Source: Burkholderiales bacterium
GTDB lineage: Bacteria > Pseudomonadota > Gammaproteobacteria > Burkholderiales > Burkholderiaceae_C
DNA length: 64,000 bases
NCBI GenBank assembly: GCA_029268225.1
Contig: JAJUGJ010000012.1
Coordinates: 1-64,000, forward strand
Reading direction: 5' to 3'
Shown here: piece by piece, positions 50,795 through 59,296 of the stretch
Layout of the letters: every line of letters starts with the position of its first letter
Numbering within the stretch: position 1 is the first letter of the stretch
Program-made: the position numbers and the translations under genes
The notes under the pieces: model-generated
Seen by the model: the letters and a program-made list of their open reading frames with translations, nothing else
Database searches by the model: none
What the model was told of the DNA's origin: nothing

Positions 50795-51577
50795 ATGATG
50801 CGCCTCGCTTTTCGACTGTTGTGGATCATGCTGGCCATGGGCCTTGGCATGGCTCAGGGCGGTTGGGCGGCACCACGGCGCATCGTGTCGCTCGACCTGT
50901 GCACGGACTGGATGCTGGCTCGCCACGCTGACCGTGGGCAGATTCGGGCTTTGTCGCCTTGGCACCGGCAGTATCCGGTCGCCTGGATCGACACGCACTG
51001 GCCGGTGCACGACGGCACCCTGGAGCAATTGGTCGCGCTGCAGCCTGACCTGGTGCTGGTTGGGCAATACAACGCACCGCTGTTGCGCGCCCGTCTGCAG
51101 GCGCTGGGCGTGCGGGTGGAGGTGTTGCCCCTGCCGCAAAGCCTGTCCGACATCCGTGCCTACGAGCAGCGGGTGCTGGGTCTGCTGGGCAAGCCACTGA
51201 CGCTGGCCAGCGAAGAGCCTGAGGCGGTGCGCATGCCGGCACCTCGGCCGCGCCTGCTGTTGCTGGGCCCCAATGGTGTCGGGACGGGACGAGGCACCAT
51301 GGAAGACGACATCCTGGTGCGTGCCGGCTGGGACAACGATGTCCAGGCGCAGGGCTATGTGCAACTGGATCTGGAGCGCATGGCAGCCCATCCGCCAGAT
51401 GCCGTGCTGTGGGCGGCACCATCGAGCCGGGCGCTGGCCAACCGTTTTGCGGAGCACCCGGTGCTCAAGCGGGTCATTCCCCCATCACGTTGGCTGACGA
51501 CCGATTACTGGCGTTGGCAATGCCCAGGGCCCTGGACCTGGGATCTGATCAGGCAGTTGCAGCAATGGCACGGTTGA
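50795..51577 (+). CDS. btuF: Periplasmic cobalamin-binding protein (BtuF-like)
   Basis: 260 residues with signal peptide (LAFRLLWIMLAMGLGMAQGG). It belongs to the helical-backbone class III binding proteins: RRIVSLDLCTDWMLARHADR, EQLVALQPDLVLVGQYNAP, VLPLPQSLSDIRAYEQRVLG and PPDAVLWAAPSSRALANRFA. BtuF hands cobalamin to BtuCD. It lies 12 bases after btuB and overlaps btuC by 13 bases. Confidence 0.87.
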   Translation: MMRLAFRLLWIMLAMGLGMAQGGWAAPRRIVSLDLCTDWMLARHADRGQIRALSPWHRQYPVAWIDTHWPVHDGTLEQLVALQPDLVLVGQYNAPLLRARLQALGVRVEVLPLPQSLSDIRAYEQRVLGLLGKPLTLASEEPEAVRMPAPRPRLLLLGPNGVGTGRGTMEDDILVRAGWDNDVQAQGYVQLDLERMAAHPPDAVLWAAPSSRALANRFAEHPVLKRVIPPSRWLTTDYWRWQCPGPWTWDLIRQLQQWHG

Positions 51578-52560
51578 ACGCATCCACCCCGTGGGTACTG
51601 GGGCTCTTGCTGTGCGTGACGGTGGTGCTGTCACTGGCCATGGGCTCGACGTCGGTGCCGGTGTGGGCCGGACTGCGCGACTGGGCGCAAGGGCATGACA
51701 CGGCTGCTGCCATCATCATGGGTGAGATTCGCTTGCCTCGAACCCTTCTGGCGGTAGTCATCGGGGCCGCGTTGGGCTTCAGTGGCGCGGCCTTGCAGGG
51801 GCTGCTGCGCAACCCGCTCGCTGACCCGGGTTTGACGGGGGCCAGCCAGGGCGCTGCACTGGGTGCCGCAGCGGTGTTTTACTTCGGCCTTTTTGCCTGG
51901 GCGGGCGAGGCCGCTCCCGCGCTGGCAGGTCTGATCGGGGCGGGCGTGGCGCTGGTGCTGATGCTGGCTTTGGCAGGTTCTTCCCGACCGGCCATGGTGA
52001 TCATGGCCGGTTTGGCGATTTCCACGGTGACCGGCGCGGCCCTGGCCATTGTCCTGAACTTTGCGCCCAACCCTTATGCCCTGCAAGAGTTGGTTTTCTG
52101 GCTGCTGGGCTCGGTGTCCGAGCGCGGACTGTCTCACCTCCTGTGGTTGATGCCCCCGTGCCTGCTGGGGGCGGTGCTGATCTGGCGTCAGCGCGGCTTG
52201 CTGATGGCCCTGAGTCTCGGCGAGCAAGTGGCCGCCAGCATGGGCCTGTCTCTGCGAGGTGGCAGCCGCCAGGTGGTGCTCGGCGTGGCCTTGCTCGTGG
52301 GCGCCTCGGTGTCGGTGGCGGGCAGCATCGGTTTCGTGGGTTTGCTGGTGCCCCATCTGATCCGACCCTGGGTGGGGCATCGCCCCGACCGTTTGCTTTG
52401 GCCATCTGCCTTGGCTGGCGGCATCCTGGTGTGCCTGGCAGACGTCTGCGTACGCGGGTTGCCGCCGGGCCGTGAGCTCAAGCTGGGCGTGCTCACGTCC
52501 TTGCTGGGCGCGCCTTTGTTCATCTGGCTGGTCTGGAAGGATCGCAAGCGATGGCTCTGA
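51565..52560 (+). CDS. btuC: Cobalamin ABC transporter permease BtuC
   Basis: 331 residues from ATG 51565. FecCD/BtuC-family permease with about ten transmembrane helices: VLGLLLCVTVVLSLAMGST, the conserved IRLPRTLLAVVIGAALGFSG and ALQGLLRNPLADPGLTGASQ, the coupling-helix region LGEQVAASMGLSLRGGSRQV and GSIGFVGLLVPHLIRPWVGH. It overlaps btuF by 13 and btuD by 10 bases, so the three transporter genes are translationally coupled. Confidence 0.93.
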   Translation: MARLNASTPWVLGLLLCVTVVLSLAMGSTSVPVWAGLRDWAQGHDTAAAIIMGEIRLPRTLLAVVIGAALGFSGAALQGLLRNPLADPGLTGASQGAALGAAAVFYFGLFAWAGEAAPALAGLIGAGVALVLMLALAGSSRPAMVIMAGLAISTVTGAALAIVLNFAPNPYALQELVFWLLGSVSERGLSHLLWLMPPCLLGAVLIWRQRGLLMALSLGEQVAASMGLSLRGGSRQVVLGVALLVGASVSVAGSIGFVGLLVPHLIRPWVGHRPDRLLWPSALAGGILVCLADVCVRGLPPGRELKLGVLTSLLGAPLFIWLVWKDRKRWL

Positions 52561-53279
52561 TCCGAACGCAGCATGTGCGCCTGGGTGCACGCCTGAGTGA
52601 TGTCTCGCTGACCGTGGCGCCAGGCGAGATGCTGGGCATCATTGGGCCCAACGGTGCCGGCAAGTCAAGCTTGCTGCAATGCCTGGCAGGTCTGCTGCCC
52701 TGCGAGGGGGAAGTCTGGCTTGCGGGGCAGCCTTTGGCTGCATTGCCTCCTCGGCAACGCGCTCAGCAACTGGGTTACCTGCCCCAGGCCTGCGACAGCG
52801 CCTGGTCCTTGAGCGTGGCCGACATCGTGGCGCTGGGGCGTTTGCCCTGGGCCGACCAGAACCGCGACGCGATGCAACGCGCCATGACGCAAGCAGGCGT
52901 GCTCGCCCTGCAAGGTCGGCAGGTCGATCACCTGTCCGGCGGGGAGCAAGCCCGTGTGTGGCTGGCGCGGGTGCTGGCCGGGGAGCCGCGTGTGCTGCTC
53001 GCTGATGAGCCTATCGCCAGTCTGGACCTCTATCACCAACGCAATGTGATGGACGTGCTGCGTCGCTATGCCCACGCTGAGCGTGCGGTGGTGCTGGCCT
53101 TGCATGACCTGAGCCTCGCGGCGCGTTACTGTGACCAGCTTTGTCTGCTTGATCAGGGGCGGGTGCGCGCGCTGGGCTCGCCCGCCGAGGTGCTCACCGA
53201 AGCGCATCTGTCTGCGGTGTTCCGCGTGCCGGTGCATGTGGACCTGAGCGCCTCTCCCCCCGTGATCCTGGTTCGATGA
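52551..53279 (+). CDS. btuD: Cobalamin ABC transporter ATPase BtuD
   Basis: 242 residues. ABC ATPase motifs: Walker A GIIGPNGAGKSSLLQ, Q-loop LGYLPQACDSAW, signature HLSGGEQARVWLARVLAGEP, Walker B VLLADEPIASLD and the H-loop VVLALHDLSLAARY. It powers BtuC. The stop is 22 bases before the PduO-like gene. Confidence 0.93.
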   Translation: MALIRTQHVRLGARLSDVSLTVAPGEMLGIIGPNGAGKSSLLQCLAGLLPCEGEVWLAGQPLAALPPRQRAQQLGYLPQACDSAWSLSVADIVALGRLPWADQNRDAMQRAMTQAGVLALQGRQVDHLSGGEQARVWLARVLAGEPRVLLADEPIASLDLYHQRNVMDVLRRYAHAERAVVLALHDLSLAARYCDQLCLLDQGRVRALGSPAEVLTEAHLSAVFRVPVHVDLSASPPVILVR

Positions 53280-53301
53280 TGTTGCTGACCGATTGATCGC
53301 C

Positions 53302-53850
53302 ATGGCGCTGAAACCCACAGGCAAGCTCGACGAGCTGTGCTATCCCTTCATTTTCGAGTCCTCGGCGCTGTGTGACTTCGAGGTGGTGACCGATGAGCTC
53401 TGCGGTCACATCGGTGCGGTCCTCTCGCTGCTGCCTGCCGAGATGTCGGACATCGCCCAGGATCTGGACCGCCTGCAGCCGCTGGCGTTTCACGTCAACG
53501 GCTCCATCCGTGGACGACTGGCCATCGAGGAGGCCGACATCGCCTGGCTGCAGTCACGGCAGGACCATTACCGCCAGGAGGTGGCCGAACGCATCCGTGG
53601 CTTTGTGTTACCACGTGGCGAGATGCCGGTGCCGCACCTGCACCTGGCGCGCTCGGCGGCCAAGAAGGCCATCCGAGCGATGGTGCGTGTCGACCAGGAA
53701 GGCAAAGATGTGCCGCCCGAGTTGCCGCGCCTGTGCAACCTGATGTGCAACTTCTTCTTCACGCTGACCTTGGTGATCAACCAGCGGCGTGGCCATGCCG
53801 AAACCCCTTTCATCAGCAAGAGCTACGGCAAAGCGCCTGTCGTGAGCTGA
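53302..53850 (+). CDS. Divergent PduO-type cobalamin adenosyltransferase homologue, probably non-canonical
   Basis: 182 residues from ATG 53302. The helical bundle resembles PduO-type adenosyltransferases: LDELCYPFIFESSALCDFEV, then IEEADIAWLQSRQDHYRQEV, RGFVLPRGEMPVPHLHLARS and ELPRLCNLMCNFFFTLTLVI. The N-terminal ATP-binding loop of PduO (TKxGDxGxT) is absent, and the conserved RRAER of the family is AKKAI here, so normal ATP use is unlikely. It lies between btuD and a complete CobO in a B12 operon. A cobalamin-binding chaperone or regulator is one possibility; family assignment is moderate. Confidence 0.6.
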   Translation: MALKPTGKLDELCYPFIFESSALCDFEVVTDELCGHIGAVLSLLPAEMSDIAQDLDRLQPLAFHVNGSIRGRLAIEEADIAWLQSRQDHYRQEVAERIRGFVLPRGEMPVPHLHLARSAAKKAIRAMVRVDQEGKDVPPELPRLCNLMCNFFFTLTLVINQRRGHAETPFISKSYGKAPVVS

Positions 53851-53877
53851 ATTGTTTATTGCCTGCCCCCGAATCTC

Positions 53878-54447
53878 ATGGACATCCAGAACCCACCCAC
53901 CGAAGCCCCTCAGCAACGCGAACACGCCGAACGTCGTGGCCTGCTCATCGTCAACACCGGCGATGGCAAGGGCAAGAGCACGGCCGCCTTTGGCCTGGCC
54001 CTGCGCGCATTTGGCCGCGGCAAGGCCGTGCGCATCTTCCAGTTCATGAAAGTGCCCTCGGCCCGTTTTGGTGAGCACCGTGCTTTCGAGCAACTGGGCA
54101 TCCCCATTGAAGGTCTGGGGGACGGCTTCAGCTGGAAGAGCAAGGACCTGGAGCGTTCGGCGCAACTGGCCCGCGAGGGTTGGCAGCGCGCCGCAGCCGC
54201 CATCACCAGTGGCGAGCATTTTCTGGTCGTGCTCGACGAACTGACCTATCCGCTCATCTATGGCTGGGTGCCGCTCGACGAGGTCGTGCAGACCCTGAAG
54301 CACCGTCCCAAAGAGGTGCACGTGGTGTTGACCGGGCGTGACTGCCCGCCGGAGATCATCGAGATCGCCGACACGGTCAGTGAGGTCAAGAAGATCAAGC
54401 ATGCCTACGAAGCGGGCATTCCTGCGCAACGTGGCATCGAAGACTGA
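53878..54447 (+). CDS. cobO: Cob(I)yrinic acid a,c-diamide adenosyltransferase (CobO/BtuR)
   Basis: 189 residues. CobA/CobO/BtuR family: P-loop [79 protein letters not shown] and the C-terminal [20 protein letters not shown]. It transfers the 5'-deoxyadenosyl group from ATP to Co(I) corrinoids. cobT starts 13 bases after its stop. Confidence 0.95.
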   Translation: MDIQNPPTEAPQQREHAERRGLLIVNTGDGKGKSTAAFGLALRAFGRGKAVRIFQFMKVPSARFGEHRAFEQLGIPIEGLGDGFSWKSKDLERSAQLAREGWQRAAAAITSGEHFLVVLDELTYPLIYGWVPLDEVVQTLKHRPKEVHVVLTGRDCPPEIIEIADTVSEVKKIKHAYEAGIPAQRGIED

Positions 54448-54460
54448 GACAAAGACGACC

Positions 54461-55525
54461 ATGAGCCTGGACCTGCCCCTGATCACCGACCTGCGCGATG
54501 CCGCCTTGGCCCGGCGCCTGCAGCACCTCATCGACCACAAGACCAAACCTCTGGGTGCGCTGGGCCAGCTTGAGAGCCTGGCACACCAGATCGGGCTCAT
54601 CCTGCGCAGCGAGCAGCCGCAATTGCAGCAGCCTCAGATGGTGGTGTTCGCTGCCGACCATGGTTTGGCCTCACGCGGCGTGTCGGCGTATCCCAGCGAC
54701 GTGACCTGGCAGATGGTCGAGAACTTTCTGGCTGGTGGCGCTGCCGTCAGTGTGCTGGCCCGTCAACACGGCCTGGCGCTCACCGTGGTGGATGCAGGGG
54801 TGGCGCGTGACCTGGCGCCGCGCGCGGCGCTGCAGATTCGCAAAGTCGCTCATGGCACCGCCGATTGTTCGACGCAGCCGGCCATGACCGAGGCGCAGTG
54901 CCTGCAAGCGATCCGTCACGGACGTGAGGTGGTGCAAGGCTTGCCCGGCAACGCCTTGCTGCTCGGCGAGATGGGCATCGGCAACACCTCCAGTGCCGCC
55001 CTGTTGATGGCACGCCTCACGGGTGAGCCCATCGAAGTGTGCGCGGGGCGGGGCACGGGGCTGGATGACGCGGGACTGGCTCGCAAGCTGGCTGTGCTGC
55101 GTGCCGCTTTGACACAGCATGAGCAGGTCCGGCAGCCCCTGGCCGTGCTGGCCGCGCTCGGTGGCTTCGAGATCGCCCAGATGGTGGGGGCCATCCTGCA
55201 GGCGGCGGCCGAGAACCGTGTCATCGTCGTTGACGGCTTCATCACCACCAGCGCTGTGCTCGTGGCATCTCGTCTGGACCCCTTGGTGCTGCAGCGCTGC
55301 GTGTTTGCCCACCAGTCCGATGAGGCTGGGCATGGCCGCCTGTTGGCTCACCTGGGTGTCCAAGCCTTGCTCAAGCTCAACCTGCGTCTCGGTGAAGGAT
55401 CGGGGGCGGCTTTGTCGTGGCCTCTGTTGGCATCGGCTTGCGCCATCTTGCGAGAGATGGCCAGCTTCGAGGCTGCCGGCGTCACGGCCTCTGACGACGA
55501 CGCCGGACAGTCCCGCGCTGGCTGA
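54461..55525 (+). CDS. cobT: Nicotinate-nucleotide-dimethylbenzimidazole phosphoribosyltransferase CobT
   Basis: 354 residues from ATG 54461. Conserved parts: HKTKPLGALGQLESLAHQIG, VVFAADHGLASRGVSAYPSD (substrate lid), TWQMVENFLAGGAAVSVLAR, LLLGEMGIGNTSSAALLMAR, VVDGFITTSAVLVASRLDPL and the catalytic glutamate in LRLGEGSGAALSWPLL. It activates dimethylbenzimidazole as alpha-ribazole phosphate for the lower ligand. Confidence 0.95.
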   Translation: MSLDLPLITDLRDAALARRLQHLIDHKTKPLGALGQLESLAHQIGLILRSEQPQLQQPQMVVFAADHGLASRGVSAYPSDVTWQMVENFLAGGAAVSVLARQHGLALTVVDAGVARDLAPRAALQIRKVAHGTADCSTQPAMTEAQCLQAIRHGREVVQGLPGNALLLGEMGIGNTSSAALLMARLTGEPIEVCAGRGTGLDDAGLARKLAVLRAALTQHEQVRQPLAVLAALGGFEIAQMVGAILQAAAENRVIVVDGFITTSAVLVASRLDPLVLQRCVFAHQSDEAGHGRLLAHLGVQALLKLNLRLGEGSGAALSWPLLASACAILREMASFEAAGVTASDDDAGQSRAG

Positions 55526-55546
55526 ACCTACAGGCAAGATGTCGCC

Positions 55547-56416
55547 ATGCGTTTCCTGATCCACGAAGTTCGCCTGTTTTTCATCGCGCTGCAGTTCTTC
55601 ACGCGGGTGCCTGTGCCCGCCTGGGTGGGCTACCAGCCGGATTGGTTGCAGGCTTGCCAGCGCTATTTCCCGCTGGTTGGGGCGCTGGTCGGCTGTGCGG
55701 GGGCCCTGGGGCTGGCCCTGGCCGCCAATTGGTGGCCACCCATGATCGCGGTCCTCCTGTCCATGGCCTTGACCGTTTGGTTGACAGGGGGCTTTCACGA
55801 AGACGGGTGGGCCGATACCTGCGACGCTTTGGGCGGTACCGTCAGCCGTGAGCGCGCGCTGGAGATCATGAAGGACTCGCGCATCGGCTCTTACGGGTCC
55901 CTGGGCCTCATTCTGTTGCTCGGCCTCAAGGCCGCCACCTTGAGCGCTTTGGCGACCCCCTTGGTGAGTGAGTTGCACAGCGCCCAGAGCAGCCACATCC
56001 ATCAGGTCTTGCTCGCGTGGACCATGATGGCACTGATCTGGTGTCACACCGGTTCACGCCTGGTGGCCGTGTGGATGATTCGCTTGCTGCCTTATGGGGG
56101 CGACCTCGAGCATGCCAAGGCCAAGCCATTGGGGCTGCAGGCCACTTGGGGCCAGGTGTGGGCGGCCACGGCATGGACCGTGGCCGTGGCCGCCATCATG
56201 TGGTTGTGGCTCGCACAGTCCGGCTGGCCCACGGGCACCTTGGGCATCGCCCTGGGACGGGCCGCCTTGGCCATGCTGATCGGCGGTTTCTTTTGCTGGC
56301 GCTGGTTCAAGCGCCGACTGGGTGGCTTCACCGGCGACACCCTGGGTGCGACCCAGCAACTCACCGAAGTGATGGGTTTGCTGGCCTGGCTCACGGTCAT
56401 CCACCCGGTTGGCTGA
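55547..56416 (+). CDS. cobS: Adenosylcobinamide-GDP ribazoletransferase CobS
   Basis: 289 residues, slightly longer than the usual 250. Polytopic membrane enzyme: N-terminal FFIALQFFTRVPVPAWVGYQ, the active-site motif GGFHEDGWADTCDALGG, RALEIMKDSRIGSYGSLGLI, and a C-terminal FTGDTLGATQQLTEVMGLLA. It joins AdoCbi-GDP and alpha-ribazole (phosphate) to make adenosylcobalamin. It lies 21 bases after cobT. Confidence 0.94.
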   Translation: MRFLIHEVRLFFIALQFFTRVPVPAWVGYQPDWLQACQRYFPLVGALVGCAGALGLALAANWWPPMIAVLLSMALTVWLTGGFHEDGWADTCDALGGTVSRERALEIMKDSRIGSYGSLGLILLLGLKAATLSALATPLVSELHSAQSSHIHQVLLAWTMMALIWCHTGSRLVAVWMIRLLPYGGDLEHAKAKPLGLQATWGQVWAATAWTVAVAAIMWLWLAQSGWPTGTLGIALGRAALAMLIGGFFCWRWFKRRLGGFTGDTLGATQQLTEVMGLLAWLTVIHPVG

Positions 56417-56434
56417 GTTCAGGTTCGCACTGCC

Positions 56435-57109
56435 ATGATGGCCCCCCCCAACGTTCCTCACGTCATGGCCTGGCGTCACCCTCGGCCAGTGGGAGCCGAG
56501 GGGCGTTGCATTGGTCGAACCAACCTGCCGGTGGACCGTCGCAAGGCGAAGCGCCTGGCCCATCGCATCCGCCGTGCGGCCCGCCAGCACGGCTGGCCGC
56601 GCGTGGTTCACACCTCATCGTTGCAGCGTTGCGCGGCCGTCGGGCGCCAACTGCGCCATTGGGGCTGGCGCCATCACATTCACGATGATCTGCTGGAGAT
56701 GGACTTCGGCGCCTGGGATGGCCTCTGCTGGTCGCAGATTGCCCATGCCGACGTGGATGCCTGGTGCCAGGACTTTGCGCATCACGCGCCGGGTGGCGGA
56801 GAGAGTTTGAACGCCATGCTGCAGCGGGTGGCATGCAGTTTGGCCCGGCTGTCGACCCATGCCAGCCGGCTTCAGGCCGCGACTTCGATCTCTTCACCAT
56901 ACGCCGCCGGCCACGACGACAACGCGTCCGTGCCGGTGCTGATCGTTGCCCACGCAGGCTGGATCCTTTCTGCACGCTGGGTCGTTCGCCACACCGCAGC
57001 GCCGACCCACGCAGGTGAGTGGCCTCCAGCACCCCGCTATGGCGAGCCCTGTGCCTGGTCCGCCACCTCGCTTCAATACCGGCCGGTCGAGCCCGCCAGC
57101 CGCAGATAG
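56435..57109 (+). CDS. cobC: Alpha-ribazole phosphatase-like histidine phosphatase CobC
   Basis: 224 residues. Histidine phosphatase fold: WRHPRPVGAEGRCIGRTNLP near the N-terminus (catalytic His, with Pro where most members have Gly in RHG), VVHTSSLQRC (second Arg), LLEMDFGAWDG (catalytic acid region) and LIVAHAGWILSA (second His). It removes the phosphate of alpha-ribazole-5'-phosphate or cobalamin-5'-phosphate. Final gene of the B12 operon; its last 37 bases overlap the 3' end of the convergent cardiolipin synthase gene. The start could also be ATG 56465. Confidence 0.85.
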   Translation: MMAPPNVPHVMAWRHPRPVGAEGRCIGRTNLPVDRRKAKRLAHRIRRAARQHGWPRVVHTSSLQRCAAVGRQLRHWGWRHHIHDDLLEMDFGAWDGLCWSQIAHADVDAWCQDFAHHAPGGGESLNAMLQRVACSLARLSTHASRLQAATSISSPYAAGHDDNASVPVLIVAHAGWILSARWVVRHTAAPTHAGEWPPAPRYGEPCAWSATSLQYRPVEPASRR

Positions 57110-58428
57110 GCCTTGGCGGCAAACGCCACCACGGCTCGGCGCACCCGTGTCCGCCATCTGCGGTCGTTCAGGGTGTCTGGCGGGGCCACTTCCCGGCTTT
57201 GGGCAAAGTCGGCTTCCAAAGACTCGGACAAAGTCTGGACAAAGGCAGCGTCGCGCACGATCAGGTTGCCCTCCAGGTTCAAAACCATGGACAAGGGGTC
57301 CAGGTTGGACGAACCCACGGTGGCCCACTCGTTGTCCACGCACAGCACCTTGGCGTGCAGGAAGGCCGGTTGGTACTCGAAGATGCGCACGCCGACCTGC
57401 TGCAGTTCGTCATACAGCACCTGCGCTGCGATGCCGGCGATGCGGTAGTCCAGCTTGCCCTGCAGCAGCAGTCGCACCGTCACACCGCGCTCGGCTGCGG
57501 CGCGCAGCGCCTGACGCATGGCACGACGCGGGTAGAAGTAAGGGGTCACGATGTCCACATGGTGCCGGGCCTGGACGATGGCCCGCAGTGCCGCCTGTTC
57601 GATCGTTCGGCGCTGCCGCAGGTTGTCGCGCAGCACAAACGCACATCGCATCGGCTGCGCGGTGTCCGCATCGCCCATCAACTGCGCTTGCTCCTGCGGG
57701 CTCAAGCGCAGCAAGGCGCTCTGCCACATCTGCTTCAAACGCTGCAGGCGGTGGGGGTCTTGCACCCACTGAATCAGGTCATCCCGCCAGTCTCGACCAA
57801 ACTGCGCTCGGGTCCACATCGCACGGATGGTGTGCAACACCGGCATCACCACCGGCCCTTGCACCGACACGGCATAGTCCAGTCGTGGGTTCTCTGACCA
57901 GCCGTGGCTCAGATCGTAATGGTCATCGATCAGGTTGATGCCACCAATGAAACCCGTGTCATCGTCCACCACGCACAGCTTCAGGTGCATGCGTCGCCAC
58001 TGCCCTGCGTCCATCAGCCCCCACAGCCAGTGCAGCGGCTTGTAGACCACCAGGCGCACACCCGCCTCCTCCAGGGTGCGCCACAGGCTTGCAGGGGCAT
58101 CGCGTGACCCCACACCATCGACCACCATCGACACCTCGACCCCACGCCGCGCCGCGCGCATCAGCGATTGCAGCACTGCGCTGCTCTGACCCAGAGGTGA
58201 CACGATGTAGAGCGCGATCCAGACCGATTGCCGTGCCCGGTCAATGCGTTCGCACAAGGCCGGAAACAAGGCGCGGCCGCCTTGCAGCAGGTGCACCTCG
58301 TTGCCGCCGGTGAACATTGGCTTGCGCTGGGTGTACCAGGCCAACGCTGCCAACCAGCCTTGTGGGGGCGTATCGCTGTGCTCGACGATGCCCGGGGTCC
58401 ACGGATCCTTGCCAGGTACCTGATTCAT
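57073..58428 (-). CDS. clsB: Cardiolipin synthase B-like phospholipase D family protein
   Basis: 451 residues from ATG 58428. Two HKD motifs: HLKLCVVDDDTGFIGGINL and HAKVLCVDNEWATVGSSNL, each with H-x-K-x4-D. The N-terminal lead GGNEVHLLQGGRALFPALCE is typical of ClsB, which lacks the transmembrane N-terminus of ClsA. It condenses phosphatidylglycerol or PE into cardiolipin. It lies 7 bases downstream of the EEP hydrolase gene, matching the E. coli ybhP-clsB arrangement. Confidence 0.9.
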   Translation of the reverse strand: MNQVPGKDPWTPGIVEHSDTPPQGWLAALAWYTQRKPMFTGGNEVHLLQGGRALFPALCERIDRARQSVWIALYIVSPLGQSSAVLQSLMRAARRGVEVSMVVDGVGSRDAPASLWRTLEEAGVRLVVYKPLHWLWGLMDAGQWRRMHLKLCVVDDDTGFIGGINLIDDHYDLSHGWSENPRLDYAVSVQGPVVMPVLHTIRAMWTRAQFGRDWRDDLIQWVQDPHRLQRLKQMWQSALLRLSPQEQAQLMGDADTAQPMRCAFVLRDNLRQRRTIEQAALRAIVQARHHVDIVTPYFYPRRAMRQALRAAAERGVTVRLLLQGKLDYRIAGIAAQVLYDELQQVGVRIFEYQPAFLHAKVLCVDNEWATVGSSNLDPLSMVLNLEGNLIVRDAAFVQTLSESLEADFAQSREVAPPDTLNDRRWRTRVRRAVVAFAAKAYLRLAGSTGRY

Positions 58429-58435
58429 GAGGGCA

Positions 58436-59248
58436 TCAAACGCTCAGGTCCAACTCCGCCACCAAGGGCAGGTGATCGGACAAGCGGGCCCAGGTGCTAC
58501 CGCGCGGCACCATGAGGGACTTGCATTGCAAGCCTCGGGTGTAGACCCGGTCCAGAGACAACACCGGAATGATCGAAGGGTATGTGGCCACCCGGGCTTC
58601 ATGACCCAAGTTGGCGCGACTCAAACTGGCGCTCTCGAGGATGTGATCCAGCTTCTCGTTCCAGTCGTTGAAATCCCCCGCGACGACCACAGGCGCATCC
58701 CGAGGGATCTCGCTCAACACCAACTCGGCCAGTCGCTCGGCCTGCCGTACCCGGCTGGCGTGGATCAGGCCCAGGTGCACCACCACGACGTGCACCTCGA
58801 CCCCGCGCCAGTGCACCGGCACATGCAGCAGGCCCCGCTGTTCAAAGCGATGGTCGGACACATTGTGGTGACCGATGGCGCCCAGTGGCCAGCGTGCCAG
58901 CAGGGCATTGCCGTGCTCGCCGTGTTTCGTGACGGCATTGGTGCGGTAAGCCACCTCATAGCCTTCTGGGGCGAGGTACTCGGCTTGTGGCGTGCTTGGC
59001 CAGGCGTCTGGCCCAAACTGCGTGTGGGAGAAGCGTCGTGCCTCGGCGTGGTTGAAGCGACGCACCTCCTGCAGGCACACGATGTCCGCGTCCAGTGCGG
59101 CCACCGCATCGCTCAGGTTGTGGATCTCCAGGCGCTTGGTGGGCCCCATGCCCCGTACACCCTTGTGGATGTTGTAAGTGGCAACGCGCAGGTGCTGCGC
59201 ATTGCGTTTCGCTGGCGGGAGCAGGGAAGACTGAAGCGGTTTGAGCAC
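58436..59248 (-). CDS. Endonuclease/exonuclease/phosphatase family protein (YbhP-like)
   Basis: 270 residues. EEP superfamily motifs: LRVATYNIHKGVRGMGPTKR, DADIVCLQEVRRF (metal Glu), VVVHLGLIHASRVRQAERLA, VVAGDFNDWNEKLDHILES (catalytic Asp/Asn) and a C-terminal ARLSDHLPLVAELDLSV (Asp-His). It precedes clsB as ybhP does in E. coli, which suggests a role in phospholipid handling. Substrate not established. Confidence 0.87.
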   Translation of the reverse strand: MLKPLQSSLLPPAKRNAQHLRVATYNIHKGVRGMGPTKRLEIHNLSDAVAALDADIVCLQEVRRFNHAEARRFSHTQFGPDAWPSTPQAEYLAPEGYEVAYRTNAVTKHGEHGNALLARWPLGAIGHHNVSDHRFEQRGLLHVPVHWRGVEVHVVVVHLGLIHASRVRQAERLAELVLSEIPRDAPVVVAGDFNDWNEKLDHILESASLSRANLGHEARVATYPSIIPVLSLDRVYTRGLQCKSLMVPRGSTWARLSDHLPLVAELDLSV

Positions 59249-59296
59249 GGGGGCATTCCTGCGTCAAGGCGTGCCGCGATGGCGGCATCACGCTCT

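Noticed and set aside
54671-56047. 458-codon minus-strand frame opposite cobT/cobS
   Set aside because: Shadow frame; both cob genes have full motif sets.
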